Assembly (NCBI RefSeq): GCF_041146395.1
Contig: NC_090989.1
Location: forward strand, 45,286,501-45,350,500
Length of the DNA stretch: 64,000 nucleotides
Direction of reading: 5' to 3'
Source: Eulemur rufifrons
Lineage: Eukaryota > Chordata > Mammalia > Primates > Lemuridae
Positions 60,665 through 64,000 of the stretch are shown here, piece by piece (positions within the stretch are counted from its first letter, which is position 1; each line of letters begins with the position of its first letter). Below the pieces are notes generated by a model. That model was not told the origin of the DNA. It saw only the letters and a program-made list of their open reading frames with translations, and did no database searches. Made by a program: the position numbers and the translations under genes.

Positions 60665-60855
60665 TGATCGTAGGTATTGATCACCCTATAGGTAAATATA
60701 TTGGAATAACTTTACAAAGTAGGTATTATCAATCCCTACCAATAGATAAGAAACTGGAGCTGTCGATGTAATGCTAGCCAGTAAGTCACTGAACCTGGGT
60801 ACAAACTCAAATTTGTCTGACTCCAATGCGCATGACATTCCCTCTAAAGCACTCA
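60665..60855 (-). mobile_element. MIR SINE
   Basis: 'aaagtaggtattatcaatcc', 'gataagaaactggagctgtc', 'gtacaaactcaaatttgtct' and 'gactccaatgcgcatgac' form a nearly complete minus-strand MIR. Confidence 0.78.
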
Positions 60856-61042
60856 ATAGTCTATGGGGGGAAGGAAAGCAGGCTTGTTCAGATTGTCCTT
60901 TTCTATGTGTTAATCTCATATTCTATAGTAAAAAAAAAAAATCACAGAATGTAAATTCCTCAAGAAAAATGACTCTACTTTATACTTTTCTTACCTACTT
61001 CTGCTGCAATCAATATAGCAAGCAATTTAATCCAATTCAAAA

Positions 61043-61190
61043 ACCGTTGATTCATTTAGCAAATATTTATGAAAAGTCTACTACTATATGCCAGGCACTA
61101 TTCTTGGCTCTGAGGTTACAGCAATAAACGAATCATGCAAATTCTCAGACTTCATGAAGCTTGTTTTATAATGGAAGAAATTACAAAGCC
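61043..61190 (-). mobile_element. L2 LINE 3' end
   Basis: 'ttcatttagcaaatatttat', 'ctatatgccaggcactattc' and 'gacttcatgaagcttgtttt' match the minus-strand L2 terminus. Confidence 0.8.
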
Positions 61191-61276
61191 ACAAGAAGCA
61201 AATCAAAAGTGTTTTTATTCTTGGCCCCAATCTAAAAATTGTTCAGAATTACCCATTAAATGATTGTTTTTAGGGC

Positions 61277-61781
61277 TGTGCACTAGTTTCTATTGCTGTG
61301 TAACAATTGACCACAATGTTGAAAACAATATTAATTTACTATCTCACGGTTTCTGTGGTTCGGGAATGCAGCACCACGTAACCGGGTTCTCTCAGAGTCT
61401 CACATGGCTGATCAAGATGCTGTCTTGGGATGCTGCCTCACCTGATGCTCATTTTCATATTGTTGCCAGAATTCAGTTCCTTGAGAAGTTAAGACTGAAG
61501 TCCCTGTGTTCTTGCTCAGGTGTTTGGTCAGGCCCACCCAGATACCTCTCTTTTGATTTACCTAAAGTCATCTGATCAATAACTTTAAGCACATCTGCAA
61601 AATATTAAGTAATTAAAATCAAAATCTGGAGTAATTAAAATCTGTCATTAAAATTAGCCATCTTAATTGTGTCTTCATAAATCTCCTTTGCTATATAACA
61701 CAACATAATATAAGAGTGTTATCTCATCATGTTCTCATCCATCCACACTCAAAGGAATTCATCTTAGAATTCTGCCTATCA
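61277..61781 (-). mobile_element. MLT1D-like solo LTR
   Basis: Begins TGTGCACTAGTTTC and ends near CTATCA, about 505 bp. 'ctatctcacggtttctgtgg', 'attgttgccagaattcagtt', 'catccacactcaaaggaatt' and 'catcttagaattctgcctat' follow the minus strand of an MLT1D-type LTR. A short 'agtaattaaaatc' repeat (about 61607 and 61630) disrupts the middle. A 103-codon frame inside it is not a gene. Confidence 0.85.
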
Positions 61782-61827
61782 CTTCAAAGGAACTTGGGGA
61801 TTAATTTCTTCCAATTCTTTGCTTTAT

Positions 61828-62000
61828 ATTTTTCATTCATTCAATATACATTCACTGAGCACATTTAGATATGTCCTGTGTGACAGGCTGCAGTTAAGTA
61901 AGGGGGTAAGACAGAAGTCATTGTCTTCAAGATTCCAAAAATCTAAAAAATGGCCAATATATCATAGTAATAATCAAACAGTATGATAACTTCAATAAAA
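61828..62000 (-). mobile_element. L2-like fragment
   Basis: 'ttttcattcattcaatatac', 'attcactgagcacatttaga' and 'gtcattgtcttcaagattcc' match the minus-strand L2 terminus. Confidence 0.6.
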
Positions 62001-64000
62001 TAAATATATAAACATATAAATTTGATTTTTCTGGGGATGCTCAGCATGGAGACATGAGAAAAAAGAAATATACAGATTTGTCACAGAGGGAGGGACTGAT
62101 CACCTAAAATGGCCAGAGAGCATTGTGAAAATGATGCAATACCTGCTAAATTAGTAAGTAGACACAAACTCTTCAGAATAGCCTTTATTTTGAGAGTTTC
62201 ATGGAAGGAGTTACCATGGGGACATATTCTCCCTCACTAATATTAGCCTGTTGTCATTTAACAACTGTGAATGCTGAATTTTATCCCTTCTACTGAGGTG
62301 TACCTTACATGGTATGACAACCTACTCCATGGGCTAATCAATTTCCTGTTAAGTTTGTAAAGAAAAATTGATAAATCTACAGAGAGTTCTTTCTCCATCC
62401 ATGATTTGGGTCAGAGAGGTCCTACTTTTTGTTAACCATGACAGAATCTACTGGCTTTATTACTTTCTTCCATATGCAGGTTGGAAATATAGATTAAGTC
62501 ATACCACTAGTAAATCTGTGGCAAGATCCTACAGGGTAATAAAAAACAGTGAACACATTCATTTCTTGGCTTTCATATGGGGGAAGTACATGGATGCCTG
62601 GGCTCCAAAGGGATGACTTTGTACAGTTTTGTTTGTAGTTACACGTGGTCTGTATAAACAGATGAAGGGTCCTTGGCTTCCTTTAGACCAGGAAGGGTAG
62701 TGAGATTCTAGCAGCCAAAAGCAAAACACTGATTGTTGGCTACAAACGAATTTGATCAATGGTCTGAGAGCTTCAACTGGCCATTCTATTTCCTTAGCAA
62801 GCAATTCATCTTGTGCCAGCCACTGCTGTGTGCCCTGTTTGATTTTAGAGACTGGCTATTCATCACCGGTTGGTTTTCTCACCAAACTCAAGGGTGCCAA
62901 TAAAGTTGCTTGTTGCCTCAAGATAGCAGGTGGCAATGTTGGCAGTTAAACACTCAGCAAGACGTCAATCTTACTTTTATTGCTCTGTTCCAGAAAAACA
63001 CAGAACTGAATGAAAGCACATTTCCCCACCTCCCAAGTTTTTTGAACTGTTAGATTGTTTGGGAAAAAAAAAAACAAAACTTAGCAACATTGAAGTTCCT
63101 TATAGTTCAAAGACCCTGATTGATATTTCCTGTAAGAATAGACAAATGACTTCTGCATAGAAATACATCAGGGAATGCCTAATACATCAGGGAATATTTA
63201 TTTATTTATTTAGTAAAATAAAATGTGGGAACTGTCTTTTGTAGTAAGATTTTGAGTGGTTAATTGTTTCATTGATCGATCCATTCACGGCATCTGGAGG
63301 GTTTCCTACTATCCCACGCTAACAAGAAACATGAGAGCACTGTTGATTCTCTGCCTAGATCCCCTCTGAATCCATTTGTGGTGTCTTTCTGTGCTCCCAC
63401 TCTCCAGGTTCTCTGTCATGTCCTCCTAAAGGTTTGCTCCCACACTTAGCTTCAGGGGACTGTCCTTGAGTAACTGGAGCTGCTCTGCCCACAGGGGCAG
63501 AGTGCTGGCAGTACCTGGGAGATAACACCTGAAGGGTAGCTCATGGTTTATGCAATCAGCTCTGTGATGTAATTTCTATTCTAGACTCTCCTAGAAACAG
63601 ACTGAGGTTGGGATGTGGTTTGACTTCTTTCCTTCCCTACTTCTTCATTAGCTTCTCTTGGAAGAACTTCCATAACGAATCTTCACAATCAAATAAATAT
63701 TTTGAAGGGATCCCTCTAGCTGTGATATGGAGAATAGAGGGTTGGCCAAGATTACATGAAAATAAGACTGGCCTCTGAAATATTGAGCATGTCATAGTTT
63801 TTTGGGTAGAAACACCTCAGGGAGGCATGTGGTCCAAACTTCACTCAGAGCAGAGACTTCTTCTAAAGTATCCATTACATAGAATCATCTGGTTTCAGCT
63901 TGAAGAGCTAGAAGCTCATTTTCTTACAGAACAGTCCATTCTTTTTCATATGGTTGCAACTCTTATAAACTTCTTCCTATAATGGGCCCAAATTAGTTTC
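62001..64000. other. Non-repetitive, no gene seen
   Basis: About 2 kb without a recognised repeat. Holds a short tandem at 63162-63195 and (TTTA)n at 63196-63212. Frames of 65-82 codons near 62368-62949 have no domain. Confidence 0.45.
63162..63195 (+). repeat. Two copies of a 15-mer, period 19
   Basis: aatacatcagggaat occurs at 63162-63176 and 63181-63195, separated by 'gcct'. Confidence 0.92.

Noticed and set aside
61264..61575. 103-codon plus-strand frame
   Set aside because: It lies within an MLT1-type LTR on the opposite strand and has no meaning as a gene.

Overview
This window looks like ordinary nuclear DNA of a primate, most likely a lemur. The clearest clue is a set of five Alu elements (27974-28313 minus; 33998-34328, 42001-42344, 42992-43336 and 46765-47116 plus). 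All five carry the same extra AT-rich segment of about 30-35 bp between the left and right arms, a form I associate with lemuriform Alus and not with human Alus. Three 5'-truncated L1 insertions (38031-38572, 38609-38690 and 51974-52911) share a non-human type of 3' end, and a fourth (16265-17041) has a different one. Older mammal-wide and primate-wide repeats (L2, MIR, MLT1/MST-type LTRs, old L1M and HAL1, AluJ-like copies, MER1-like and Tigger-like DNA transposons) fill much of the rest. The sequence is AT-rich and CpG-poor. There is no CpG island, no recognisable tRNA or rRNA gene, and no open reading frame that looks like a host gene. The longest convincing coding similarity is the last 195 or so codons of an L1 ORF2.

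Layout. 1-10 kb: non-repetitive DNA with two long decayed L2 copies, two MLT1/MST-type LTRs, a MIR and a Tigger-like element. 10-20 kb: several L1 pieces on both strands, an LTR-like block whose tail is duplicated inside a neighbouring L1, a 777-bp L1 with an 18-bp target-site duplication, and an old L1M. 20-25 kb: the longest repeat-poor stretch. 25-34 kb: L2, MIR and Alu copies, then a long decayed L1M (about 28.8-33.1 kb) interrupted by a MIR and an LTR, with an AluJ at its 3' end. 34-43 kb: lemur Alus, an MST/MLT1-type LTR split by an Alu, a cluster of minus-strand L1 ends, an MLT1-type LTR, and a HAL1-like element split by a MER1-type hAT element and an Alu. 43-64 kb: repeat-poor DNA alternating with L1M, L2, MIR and LTR fragments.

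No genes work together here that I can see. The window could be intergenic or lie inside a very long intron; the sequence alone does not decide. I found no new biological system. The observations most worth a second look are structural: a duplicated segment embedded in an L1, nested insertions that give a relative chronology, two L1 3'-end types, and the repeat-poor 20-25 kb interval. Subfamily names are from memory of consensus patterns and were not checked against a repeat library, so treat them as provisional.
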